64,000 nucleotides of DNA from Symsagittifera roscoffensis (lineage: Eukaryota; Xenacoelomorpha; Acoela; Convolutidae), in assembly GCF_963678635.1 (NCBI RefSeq), contig NW_026971453.1:22870-86869 (forward strand), read 5' to 3'. Every line of letters begins with the position of its first letter. Position 1 is the first letter of the stretch. Positions 55,076-64,000 of the stretch are shown piece by piece. The translations under genes and the position numbers were made by a program. Under the pieces are notes generated by a model that did no database searches, was not told the DNA's origin, and worked only from the letters and a program-made list of their open reading frames with translations.

Positions 55076-56520
55076 AGTTGTGTTGGTTAAACCAAAATCA
55101 CTCTGGCAATATATTATTTCTTTCCGCCACCTATAGCTCGGCAAGCTATGTTGTAATCCAATTGAACTAAAAATATTCAATGCGTTTTGCTGTTGAAGGT
55201 CTTTGCGAAGTGGTTCTTTCAGTGTTTCTACAAAATCTATGGTCTTGGTGAAAATAGATAAGAAATGAAATGGTTGAATTATACACACAATCTTCTAAAG
55301 TAAGTGTCTTTTAAAGCTAATGAAAATGCCTGTGAGTTAGAAAACGTTTCAAAATAGAATCATTATTGTAAAGGAAATCAGAAGCTTAATTTCATTGACA
55401 GGTTGATTGAAATGTATACGAAAACAGTCATGTAGAACTAAATAATAGTTTCATGAAAAAGCATATGGGTTAGGAGTATTGTGTATGTTTGATCCGTTTT
55501 TGTGTAGAAATATTGTCAAAATTTGTACCTAATTGTTACTATAAGTTTTAAAATTTAAGATTTGAGATTTAAGAATAAAACTTCTTGGTGTCCGAGTAGA
55601 GGAAAACGCATGGCGCTCGACTCTCAGCCGAAAGGCGGCGTTTCGAAACCCGTCCGGAAATTGTACTGAAAGGAGGCCTCAGTTGCTGGTATGGTGATAT
55701 CCCCCCATAGATCGATTTTGTATTTTTTTATAGTAATCTAACTTCTCGGATTATTGCTATTAATTTAACAATTGAGTAAAAATGTCAATTTTTAAAAAAA
55801 TGTAGTGTTTAACATGAAATTGAAAAAAGTACAAAACAGCCATATAAAATAATTAGTTAATGAGATAGCAGGTGTAATAGAAAACGTTTCAAAACATGAT
55901 CATTTATGTAAGCAAAATCAGAAGCATCACCATTAAAATTTTAATCATAAATCAAATGTGGAAATCAAAAAGAACCGCACATGGTAGAGTTTGAGTCTTG
56001 CATGGAATAATTTTTCATTAATTCAGTGACTTGATAAAATTTGTCGTTCAATCAATGAAGTTGATTGGTGTACTGCCAGAGAGGAAGACCGAGAGGATCA
56101 GCGAAGTATAAAACATTTCTTCTGTTGCAAATCACAATCCAATATGTCCCCGGAGAAACTGATTTTGAAGTCTTCACAATCATAAAGATATTGTTTGGGA
56201 CGTGAGGTGGAAATTTGTCCGCTGTAAATACTCCAAGAAACTAATATTTCAGATGTTTACAGTTTTGAATGAGATCCTGCAACTGGATTTCATCCATTTT
56301 CAGACGGTCGAAATTGGAAGGACGTTCTTTGTAACTTTACGGTCAGAAGTAATAAATACCTTCGATGAGAGTATACCCCAAACAAAAATTTCCAGGTTTG
56401 CTGTCAGAGCGTTTGAGAATTGAAGATCGAGTGAAACTGAGCAGTTAATAAGTTCTGGATGCAAGAAATCATGAGCTGCCTGCTGTGTGCTAGTGAGATC
56501 GAAACACATAATAAAGTGCT
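55076..56520. other. Non-coding DNA between element 3 and the Polinton remnant
   Basis: No ORF is supported. A segment of about 50 bases, 'aacgtttcaaaa..gatcat....gtaa....aatcagaagc', occurs at about 55346-55395 and again, diverged, at about 55882-55930. The tRNA-like sequence lies between the two. They may be terminal repeats of a small insertion, but the divergence is considerable. Confidence 0.45.
55587..55660 (+). other. tRNA-like sequence, possibly a tRNA-derived SINE head
   Basis: 'gtgtccgagtagagg' resembles a Pol III box A and 'gtttcgaaaccc' is close to box B, about 40 bases apart. The middle 'ggcgctcgactctcagcc' looks like a D-arm to anticodon region of an animal tRNA. Stem pairing is poor, so it is more likely a tRNA pseudogene or SINE head than a functional tRNA. 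No tail motif is obvious. Confidence 0.4.
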
Positions 56521-56528
56521 GTTGGTAG

Positions 56529-57589
56529 TTATCCAGAAAGCAACAAACCCAGCGCTGATAGTGTGTTGAAGAAGAGACGTTTATGATCTTGTGTACTAAT
56601 TGGTGTACTTGCTATTGGTAAACCGTTCCGTCTCAAGGTAACTTGCTCCAATCCAAACTTTTGATAATGAAAAGGATTCGTTAGGTTTGTTCCTAGAAAT
56701 TCATTATCTGTGTTCAATGCTATAATAATTTGTCTCACCGATTCACGAGCAAAAATATCTTCCTGTTGCCAGCTGCGCTGACCAGCTGTTGCAGGAAATG
56801 TTTTTGTAACATCTTCTTGATATCGGTAAATCGCAGGAGTTTTGAGCAAAGTTGATTCAATGGCAGAGAGCACATGGTCGGTCACAGTCATTTTTCTAAC
56901 ATATAGGTTCGCTTCGAGTATTTGCAGCTTTTAATGCTTTGGCAGCAACTTCAGATATAATGAGAAAGTCTTCATGAGAACGTCTGTAGGAAGTTCTCAG
57001 GGTAACACCGCTCAACAAATGCTTGTCACATGAGAAAAAATCAACTCCAGCGGGTCCATAGAACCAACTTTCACTCGATTCACGGACCAGTTCTCGTTGA
57101 GATGTGAAATCAGCCGCATCTATTGCAGCGGGATGTTTATAAAACGATATCCCTGACGCTTAAGCCATGAGTCCTTGGCTCCTTTGCTGTTGGAAGTTCT
57201 GTTCCAATAAAGCTTTTATGCGCAAAATTACTATTGGCATTTGAGATTTTGAGTCCATCAGCAGAGAGGGTACAGTCAGAGATAAGGGAAAACAGGGGGT
57301 TATTTACGAGCAACGGTGAATCAGACACAGTAGGGTCAGTGTTGTCGTATCGCAGATCAGCTCCATTTGATTGCGTTACTTTGCATCGTATTTCCAAATA
57401 AACTTTTTGCAGGTCAACAAAATTATTACGGTCACCGGTGATTTCAAATTCAAGCATTGGTCCATTAGGTGAATAGACAGGTCCAATTTTTTGATCGAAA
57501 GCGTTTTCAAAAGTAATCAAACGGGATTGTTTTTCAAACAAATCCTGAGAGCTAAGGGTAGCTACATTGGGTAACAAATTAACGATCAA
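56529..57589 (-). pseudogene. Polinton major capsid protein, internally deleted
   Basis: The N-terminal frame (57589-57137) has FDQKIGPVYSPNGPMLEFEI, GDRNNFVDLQKVYLEI and NSNFAHKSFIGTE, typical of the double-jelly-roll capsid protein of invertebrate Mavericks (F54H12.2-type in nematode annotation). The C-terminal frame (56891-56529) has AGQRSWQQEDIF and PFHYQKFGLEQVTLRRNG. Between them (57136-56892) other frames give YGPAGVDFFSCDKHLL and SHEDFLIIS. The total is about 350 codons, whereas family members are usually well over 500, so a central part is missing. The frame opens at a TTG; an ATG is not visible. Confidence 0.75.
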
Positions 57590-57996
57590 TTTTTATGTTT
57601 GAGAAAAAATCTGCTCGACTTCTCACTGGTCTGGTTTTTTTTCGAATGGTTGTTTTTCTTTTTCGAGCTCCTACTGAACTTCTTCTTCGTAATCCATTCA
57701 TTGGTGTCTTTTGACGACGTCTACCACCACCGAGTTGTTTTCTTGCAGTTTTTCAATGCTTGTTTAGGAGACTTCTTTTTCATAGCGACATCAATCAGTT
57801 CTGGCGCTGCACTCATCCAAAATCCTCGGCCCAGTTTTTTCGCAGCCGGTAGAATAACCCGTCGTGCAAACGGTATAGCAACACGGCCAATACCAACAGC
57901 CAAAGCGCCAAATCCCCTGCCGCGTTGTGGCGGTAGTGTCCAGAGAAATGAGGAAGTGAAGCTTGCTTTGCATAATATTGTTCCATTGGTTTTCAA
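57535..57996 (-). pseudogene. Basic core/minor virion-like Polinton protein
   Basis: The 91-codon frame from 57996 contains PPQRGRGFGALAVGIGRVAIPF and RRVILPAAKKLGRGFWMSAAPEL, then KKKSPKQALKNCKK. A frameshift near 57730 leads into an Arg-rich tail (GGGRRRQKTPMNGLRRRSS) that reaches the start of the capsid gene. The Gly/Arg pattern and its position beside the capsid genes match a conserved Maverick protein thought to be a DNA- or membrane-associated virion component. Adenovirus core proteins are a loose analogy. Confidence 0.6.
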
Positions 57997-58029
57997 TCAA
58001 AGCGCATGAATTTTAGAGTCAACACAAGT

Positions 58030-58842
58030 TTACCAGTTCCTGCAAAGAGCATTAGTCTTCCAGTTTATGTGCGCAACTGTACCGATATTGATTGTAGAGA
58101 TGAAGTGAATATTTTTTGTAGTCTTATTTAGTGAAGTTTTTTCGATGATTAAGTGCAATGCTGCAGGCACTACGGTTTTTGATGCGTCTATTTGAATAAT
58201 GAAGCGTAACAATGGGGCCTTTGCATCTCCAACAATTTGGTATTGAATAATGTCAATGTAGACAAAAATTAGACTTGTCCAACTTGATAAGTCTTATGGG
58301 AAATGAGATTCGTACAGTTCGTTTCCCTCATAAGATGCATCGAAGGAGGGTATCATTTTGTAACCAATGTGATATTCACCGTTTTCATCAAGCTTTGCAT
58401 TGTAGCCTAACAGACTGGGTATTTGGGGACTTGGGAATGAGATTCCTTCATTTGCGTTCATCCAAATGCTTATGCTATTCGTGATTTCTTGAGGAGTTGC
58501 ATCGAAATGAGTTTCGTCTTTGAGTTTTGTTTTTATCTCATTGATCAATTGTTCTATAAGAGTGTACTCTCCTGATTTGATAAAAACTTTTTCGCCATAG
58601 TAAGGTCTGGAAATTGTATTCCGATTGCCAGCGTTGGATTCACTGGCTACTACTTCGGATGCTCTGAAGTACGTAAATTCCTCATCAGTAACATTGTTTA
58701 ATTTTGTGGGGAAATTATTTCTGAGAGAAAAACTCTCCGATCTCCGTCTAAAGCTATTTCTTCTTACAAAAATTTCTAAAACTGGCCAAAGTGTTGTCTG
58801 GGAAATAAACCATTGATGTACAGTAAACTCATCACTGCCCAT
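58030..58842 (-). pseudogene. Polinton minor capsid (penton-like) protein with one nonsense codon
   Basis: ATG at 58842 (MGSDEFTVHQWFISQT), open to 58030 in a single frame except for one TAA at 58294-58296. About 270 codons. Segments such as YFRASEVVAS and IEKTSLNKTTKN and its place between integrase and the core-like protein suggest the single-jelly-roll minor capsid protein. This is inferred mostly from gene order. The single TAA is the only lesion I see. Confidence 0.5.
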
Positions 58843-58849
58843 TTTTGTT

Positions 58850-59832
58850 ATATTCAGCATTGTTTCCAATTAAACTAAGTTTTTTTTCATAAAACTTTCC
58901 GCTGATTTCTTTCTTTTCAGCATCAATGAGAGTGTATGTTGGAGGGTTTACAGTAGGAATGGCAACTATTTCAAAAACTTTGTCTGTAAAAATCTGCTTG
59001 TAACCTTTTCTAAAAGGCAAGTCAGTTTTCATCATTCGCACAGAGTCACCAACATAAAATTTTGGTTTCTGTACCGATTTCGATGAACTGTTTGCAATTA
59101 ATGAAACTAAAGCAGGTACATGTTTTTGTGACCTTGTTTGGAGCCAATTTTGTTACTCTATTAACGCGTGAGTTAATCGTTTGAACAAAACTTTTTAATT
59201 TTTCAATATAACTGTAAGTCCATTCAAACTCCAAGTATTTGTAGATAATACTTTTCAGCGATCGAATGTTTCTTTCGGCAAATGCTATTTTTTTTTCACT
59301 GTGAGTATTGTATTTGATGATTTCTCGTTTAGTACATAACTTTTCGAACTCTCCTTTCAACTCGGTGCCTTTGTCAACCCGGAATTTTTTTGGTTGTTTT
59401 GTTTTGATCATTTTTTTGAAAGCTTCGGTTGTTTCTTTTGCATATTTGGTCTTCAGGGGTTCCATTCGTAAGTAGCGAGAGAGACAACCGACAGCAACTA
59501 ACAAATATTGTACTCCTCTGTTATATTTAGCCAATTTATTAACATAAGCCAAGTCAAGAGTTGATATCAATAACAATCACTTTTAGCCGAAGATATGTTC
59601 TACGAAACAATCCATACTTTGTATGTGATGATTGAGATCTCAGAAATTTAACTTTTTTCGTTGAGAATTGACTAGCATTTGTTAAATTTTTAACGCTACC
59701 AAATGCAGGTGGACCTTTCGTGTAGAGTATTTTGAGTTTCTTTTCTTCACTGATAGTAGGATTTCCATTCTTTTGTTGACATCGTCGCAAACGATTCTTT
59801 ACTGCTTTCATAGTCTTTATCATCGTCGTCAT
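58850..59832 (-). pseudogene. int: Polinton retroviral-type integrase
   Basis: Three overlapping frames: 59832-59554 (PPAFGSVKNLTNASQF, N-terminal part), 59576-59046 (core, with Asp in STLDLAYVNK, Asp in FRVDKGTELKGEF and Glu in AFAERNIRSLKS) and 59041-58832 (C-terminal chromodomain-like FRKGYKQIFTDKVFEI). Frameshifts near 59570 and 59130. The three catalytic acids survive. It would insert the element into the genome, producing 6 bp target duplications in characterised Polintons. It lies just upstream of the minor capsid gene. Confidence 0.8.
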
Positions 59833-60600
59833 CGTCGTCGTTGGTGGGGAAAAATTCTTTTTTTCTGGGTTTTTCTTTTGCTGGATTGCTTGGTCCTGGG
59901 TTTGAGAGTTGTCGATCGAGTCTTCGAAGAGGAGGGTTTTGATCTCTGAGATTCCTCAGTTGTCGGGTTGTCGGAACAAAGGAGGAAGTAGTTGAGGGCT
60001 TAGCTGCTTCGCTCTTAAGCGAGCGGAGCATCTGTTTGGTATAAGTGTTGGACACTAAACTAGGATCAAGATTCAGTTCTTTCAAAGTTTGTAGATAAAA
60101 AACACCCTCAAGTTTTTTTGCGTTTTACTGTGTATCGTACAAAAAAGATTCAATTTTATTGAGTGTTGGTTTTCCTTGAATTAGAACATATCCGTCAACG
60201 TCTAAAGTCAAGGATTCAACTGTGAACAACTGCTTTAGCACTATGTTTGCACTTTCCAATTTATTAGCCTCCAATAGCTCTTGAATGGATTCCATAACCT
60301 TCCGAAACACTTCAGCGGTTTTTCCATTAATTTTTTCTTTGTTTTTTTTTCTATTCTCTTTGAACTTGTCTGCTGAATTGTATGATTCAACATTTTTTTC
60401 TGCTTCATCATCACCATCACCACTGAAATTAGTAAGTGCAGATAAATTTCTTTTTCGAAGATTTGGTACTACATTACTAGGGGTTAAAGGAATAGGAGAT
60501 GTTGGGTTTAATGTTGGTGAAGAGTCACGGCTGATATTTCGTTCTCTAAATCGTTGTATGTAATTGAGTTGAGATGATTTGTCATTAATTAATGGATTAT
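59747..60600 (-). pseudogene. Unknown Polinton ORF, Lys/Glu/Asp-rich
   Basis: One frame covers about 60560-59747 with a TAA at 60125-60127. Its N-terminal half is Lys/Glu/Asn-rich, then a helix (MESIQELLEANKLESANIVLKQL), the segment DVDGYVLIQGKPTLNKIES, a second helical part, an Arg/Pro-rich region and a run of Asp residues (DDDDDDD at 59821-59841). It overlaps the integrase start. The DGYVLIQGKP-type strand recalls a conserved coiled-coil Maverick protein. I cannot name it with confidence. Confidence 0.45.
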
Positions 60601-60926
60601 GAGGATTTGAGATTGTGGTGCAGTTTTTTCATCTGTAGCATATGTTTTTCGAGGATTGAGGATGAATTCTTCAGCATACATGCTTAAGGTTCTAGTTTTT
60701 CAGGTAAATATAACACGATTCTCTGATTAATTTAACCAGTGAAATATTGTTTGCGAAAATTTTTCGTTTTTATCGGATACTAAACTTAGGGTCAACAATT
60801 CTTCCAAATGGTACTTTTTTACTGTCGATGAAACTTTTGTTAGCTGGAACATGTCCCAGAAAAACTTTTTTAAAACAATCGCAAAGAAATCTAATAAAAT
60901 TTGAATCAACTCCCGTCAAAATTGAT
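60601..60926. other. Short spacer without a recognised gene (Polinton)
   Basis: ORFs of about 60 codons overlap on both strands, and none shows family features. It separates the ATPase from the Lys/Glu-rich ORF. Probably decayed intergenic sequence. Confidence 0.35.
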
Positions 60927-61630
60927 CTACAATGGTGACGTTCGAGCATTTGCTTCAATATACATAATTATTTCTCTTTCGTTTTCAAGAGATGTGATAA
61001 CTGCTTTTGAGGATGGTAAACAGAAAATGGTTGGTGATGGTGGAACTATGTTTGACGAATAACGAAGACATTTTGAAATTTTGGGATCCAAGTCTATCAA
61101 CAGATGGCCGAAATCTTCTTTCGTTGCCAACTGATACGCGTGGCGGAGGAATTTTGCATTATTCAATTGTCTGCCTAAATAATCAATTTGTTTAATGTCT
61201 CGAGGTGATTTGAACAAAATTAAGTAAGTTGTATTCAAATCTATTGTACGTGACTGCTTACTTTGCTGAAATAAACTGTGCTTAACATAAATAACATGAT
61301 CATTTTTATGTCGGCCTGTTGTAGCTAATTTAACAAAATCTTTTTCCTTAAAAATTTCTTTACAGGTATCATCAAAGACAATCATGCAATCCCGTAAGTT
61401 ATTAACAATTTCAAAGCTGGAAAATTTTATAAATTCAATATCAAATTTGTCGTGAGAAACAAAGGAACGGTATTTGGGTTGATCGTGAAGATAAAAACAA
61501 AATATCTTGTTATACGATGGATAGAATGTACTTTTGAGAAGCATTTGAAAAATTAAATCAGTTTTGCTAGATCCCGGGGACCTGAAACGGACACAAACAG
61601 TTGATCATTTGTTGAAATGGTCTTATTCAT
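60927..61630 (-). pseudogene. Polinton genome-packaging ATPase (FtsK/HerA type)
   Basis: The 205-codon frame 61544-60927 has a Walker B (DCMIVFDDTC at about residue 54), the sensor segment VIYVKHSLFQQSKQSRTIDLNTTYLILFKSPRDIKQI, and the conserved C-terminal FGHLLIDLDP. Upstream, 61630-61545 carries the strand before Walker A and the P-loop. The Gly-x-x-Gly/Ser-Ser-Lys-Thr part is split by a one-base frameshift at about 61583-61590. The protein would pump DNA into capsids. The P-loop lesion and the absence of an intact start mark it as dead. Confidence 0.75.
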
Positions 61631-62220
61631 TATAATAACTTGGGATTGGGTAACATGTAACCAACTGTACTGGATAGTATTGAAAGCCAAATGGCAGTCT
61701 CGTCACAACTAAGGTTGTAAAAAGACAATTTTGAAATAGATAAAGAGAGCAAAATGAAAATGAAACAGACTTGTGTGAAAAAGACAACTTCTGCAGACGG
61801 AAGAGAAATAGAATCACAAAATTTCCAAGCTCTGTTTTCGTGAGATAAAGACTGTCGGCACCACCAATGTCTACAAAGTCGCAATCATTGTTCTCGACAG
61901 TGGTTTCATCATTTTCCATGTTCACTGGATTTTTTTTTTGCTTATTTGTATCAAGGTTGATAGTTACAACTGCATACCAATCGCCTTTTTTTCTCTCTGA
62001 TCGATTTCCGTTTGGTTTGTATTTTATTATATATCTTGCTATGTTTTTGTCTGTCAGAAGTGTCCGAACAATTTTTTCTACCTTTCCGGCACTGATTTCG
62101 TCTAATAAATCTTTTGATAAATTCTCACCTGTTAAATTCTCATTTTGTGTGTTTTCTTTTGGCAAAAATATTTTTTTTGAAATTTTGAATTTCCAAATAC
62201 GACATGTTAGAAACTAGTAA
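61631..62220 (-). pseudogene. Unknown Polinton ORF, 180 codons
   Basis: The frame 62165-61623 opens with TTG, and sequence reaching to about 62220 is in the same style. The N-terminal 110 residues are charged (ENLTGENLSKDLLDEISAGK, YIIKYKPNGNRSERKKGDWYAV) and plausible as protein. The last 60 are Phe/Leu/Ser-rich and look like frame drift. No motif is recognised. It lies directly upstream of the ATPase. Confidence 0.35.
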
Positions 62221-62305
62221 TCACACAAGATCAAAATAAAATGAAAACAATCAATAAATATAATTATTATGATTCACAAAACTTGGTATAAATATATGTG
62301 ATTCT

Positions 62306-62796
62306 TCATTTCGGATCAACAGGCACGTCAACTCCTCGTTCAATGAAGAAAAACTCAAGTTTAGTGAATTTGTCATGGTTACAATTAGATTTGAACTTTA
62401 CAACAAAATGAGCAGCAACTCTGATAGTGGCTTGAGCTAAATGTTTTTCCGAAACGTTATCAGTTTTGACTAATTCTTTCAGTTCAGCTGGAAGCTGTTG
62501 ATCATGCAAATGGATTTGTCTTCTCTCTCCCAGCTGAGGTTGCAGCCCTTCCAGGTTTAGATTGAACAACGGAACTGACTGGCGAAACTCCTGGAGTCTG
62601 GACATTGTACAGTTGAAAGGGCTGTATAGTCCAGAACTGTAAAAAATTTCCGTAAATGATCGATTTCGATGTCGTTCAGTGTAATGTGTTCGAGTTTTTG
62701 CAAGAGAATTTTTCCTCGACAATCTAATATGCCTGTCCGCGTAAGAGTAACTTTAATTATTGGTGTTAAATTGCTTTCAGGACTCTGGTTAGTCAT
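62306..62796 (-). pseudogene. Unknown Polinton ORF, two frames
   Basis: ATG 62796 (MTNQSPESNLTPIIKVTLTR), then a frameshift near 62650 into frame 62722-62306, which continues LQEFRQSVPLFNLNLEGLQP and ends IERGVDVPVDPK. About 160 codons. The N-terminus has regular beta-type alternation (IIKVTLTRTGILDCRGK). Neither half matches a family I know. Its place among capsid genes suggests a virion or assembly protein, but that is a guess. Confidence 0.4.
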
Positions 62797-63396
62797 TGAA
62801 GCGTAAGCACCAAATTTGGTGATAGAGTTGTTTGCATCATTGGACAGTTCATTTTGTAACCAATCGAAAAAAATTTTGGATTTTCTACGGTTACAATGTT
62901 TTAATAATTAATGCGAGGGAAGTAAATGAGAATGTCGTTTGCAAATACTTTTTTCTTGACCCAAAAACTGTTCAATCTTTGGGCAGCCAATATCTTCCAA
63001 ATTTGTCACGGGTAATTTCAAGTATTCAGCTAATTGTAAGCTTTTTTCTCTTCTTTTGATAAATTGTTGAATTGAACTAGTGGCAGAAAATGAATTGTAT
63101 CAATTGAATTAGCAGAGCAAACGGAAAGTTATTTTATGATCAAAGGTTTCTTGCCACATTTAAATCCTTCAATATCTAAAATAATGAGATGGTTGAAAAA
63201 CAAATTTTTAGTTTTCTTTTTTTTGGGTTAACATGACTTTCACTCAACATTCCAACAATCGAAATAACTTTGGTTTGAATGCTTTAAGAAATAAGCAAAA
63301 TGCAATACATGTGACGTGACCCAGGTAACAGTTTTTCATTGGACAAGGCAAAACATATGTGTACCCAGGACCGGTATGATTTTTTTCTTGCAAAAA
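62797..63396. other. Polinton intergenic or decayed region
   Basis: About 600 bases without a supported gene on either strand. The plus-strand 75-codon ORF at 62832 runs against the coding direction of its neighbours and shows no family signal. Confidence 0.35.
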
Positions 63397-63666
63397 TTAT
63401 GCTGCGTCATGCAATATAGCATGTATTCTAAGAAATTTGAATTGTTTCAAGTGTTTGTTGAGCGACGAATTGTCTATTCCAATTAAACCACCATATGGTC
63501 TGTTTTTCAAAACAAAATCAGAATTAATATCAGCATCCAAATACAAACAAGTGGCTAAAAAATACTGAAATCTGACTAATTTTTCTGGATATTGTGATTT
63601 TGAGTCTATAAAAATTTCATGAATAAGTTTTAAATCGAAAGTTGAAATCAGGTTTACTGAACTCAA
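63397..63666 (-). pseudogene. Unknown Polinton ORF fragment, 89 codons
   Basis: Open from a TTG at 63666 to 63397. The sequence is protein-like, with TFDLKLIHEIFIDSKSQYP, FQYFLATCLYLDAD and SSLNKHLKQFKFLRIHAI. It is a separate frame from the ORF ending at 63699. No domain is recognised. Confidence 0.35.
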
Positions 63667-63698
63667 TATAATAAAAAAGGAATAATTAAAAATATCAA

Positions 63699-64000
63699 TT
63701 AAAACTTAACTTTCTCTTCAACAATAAATTTCACAAACAAAACATCAGTATCTACATCAAGTTTCCCATATCCACTTGTCAAAATATCCATTATTTTACA
63801 AAAAGCGGCAAAGTGGGGTCCATTAATTAAACTTTCAAATCTTTTCAAAGTTTCTGTATTCATCTCATCTGTTTGAACATGTCTGCTTTCTGTGTGTTTC
63901 TTTGAAACTGAAGTCGAATTTCTTGCCGATTTGTTTGACGTCGACGATGCAGCAGGCGTAACTGTATTATCAATTCGTTTCTGTCCCCCAATGACCGAAG
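63699..64000 (-). CDS. Unknown ORF, C-terminal ~99 codons, continues past the window
   Basis: A minus-strand frame is open from the right edge to a TAA at 63699-63701. A Ser/Thr/Asn-rich stretch precedes SRHVQTDEMNTETLKRFESL and an alpha/beta-like end (FAAFCKIMDILTSGYGKLD). The 5' part is outside the window, so neither start nor domain can be judged. By position it may belong to the Polinton. Confidence 0.4.
   Translation of the reverse strand, partial: SVIGGQKRIDNTVTPAASSTSNKSARNSTSVSKKHTESRHVQTDEMNTETLKRFESLINGPHFAAFCKIMDILTSGYGKLDVDTDVLFVKFIVEEKVKF

Larger units (their letters stand above)
56500..64000 (-). mobile_element. Maverick/Polinton remnant (right side open)
   Basis: On the minus strand, from right to left: unknown ORFs, packaging ATPase, a further unknown ORF, retroviral-type integrase, minor capsid-like protein, basic core-like protein and major capsid protein. 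An integrase next to virus-type capsid genes and an FtsK/HerA-type ATPase is diagnostic of Mavericks/Polintons. The protein-primed DNA polymerase and the cysteine protease are not seen; they may lie beyond 64000 or be lost. Terminal inverted repeats were not found within the window. Confidence 0.8.

Overview
This is eukaryotic, probably invertebrate-animal DNA, and I recognise no host gene in the 64 kb. Almost everything readable is decayed mobile-element sequence separated by simple repeats. The Maverick/Polinton capsid genes resemble families common in nematodes and other invertebrates, and the retroelements also fit an invertebrate. I cannot name the phylum. Broken reading frames contain TAA, TAG and TGA alike, so this is mutational decay and not a variant genetic code.

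Layout. (1) 1-20170, minus strand: a very large Ty3/gypsy-type LTR retroelement ('element 1'). Two copies of a roughly 2 kb direct repeat (1-2448 and about 17936-20170) enclose gag, an Asn-rich linker, RT, RNase H and integrase. After integrase come five closely packed ORFs: two tiny membrane proteins, a Pro/Ser/Thr-rich protein, a broken env-like glycoprotein of the type related to chuvirus glycoprotein and herpesvirus gB, and an intact 620-codon ORF of unknown function. Both repeat copies run into the gag N-terminus, so the window starts inside a second copy arranged head to tail. (2) 20171-27165: a possible 1.6 kb terminal-inverted-repeat element containing a 217 bp foldback unit, then a 2 kb field of degenerate ACTT repeats and a 1.1 kb field of degenerate GGAT repeats. 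(3) 27165-about 38400, plus strand: 'element 2', a 5'-truncated Ty3/gypsy-like element (RT, RNase H, integrase, macro-like domain). It is followed by a second polyprotein region with coiled-coil and SGNH-hydrolase-like parts, including an uninterrupted 566-codon ORF, and by a third unknown ORF starting Met-Gly. (4) 38400-41228: non-coding DNA ending in a 23-copy, 25 bp minisatellite. (5) 41229-54842, plus strand: 'element 3', a relative of element 2 that keeps gag with two zinc knuckles, an aspartic protease, RT, RNase H, integrase, a macro-like domain and an SGNH-containing second polyprotein. It ends at a palindrome and 29 bp tandem repeats. (6) 55076-56520: non-coding DNA with a tRNA-like segment. 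(7) about 56500-64000, minus strand: remnants of a Maverick/Polinton (packaging ATPase, integrase, minor capsid-like protein, basic core-like protein, internally deleted major capsid protein, and several unknown ORFs) that continues past the right edge.

How the genes relate. In element 1, gag and the start of pol share one frame across a single TAA, and the genes after integrase overlap by a few bases, which implies one polycistronic transcript or several spliced ones. Elements 2 and 3 share one layout in which a second long polyprotein follows pol; comparing them shows which lesions are private to each copy. Gene calls rest on motifs read by eye. Family names for env, the macro-like domain, the SGNH domains and the Polinton genes come from recognised sequence patterns and were not searched.
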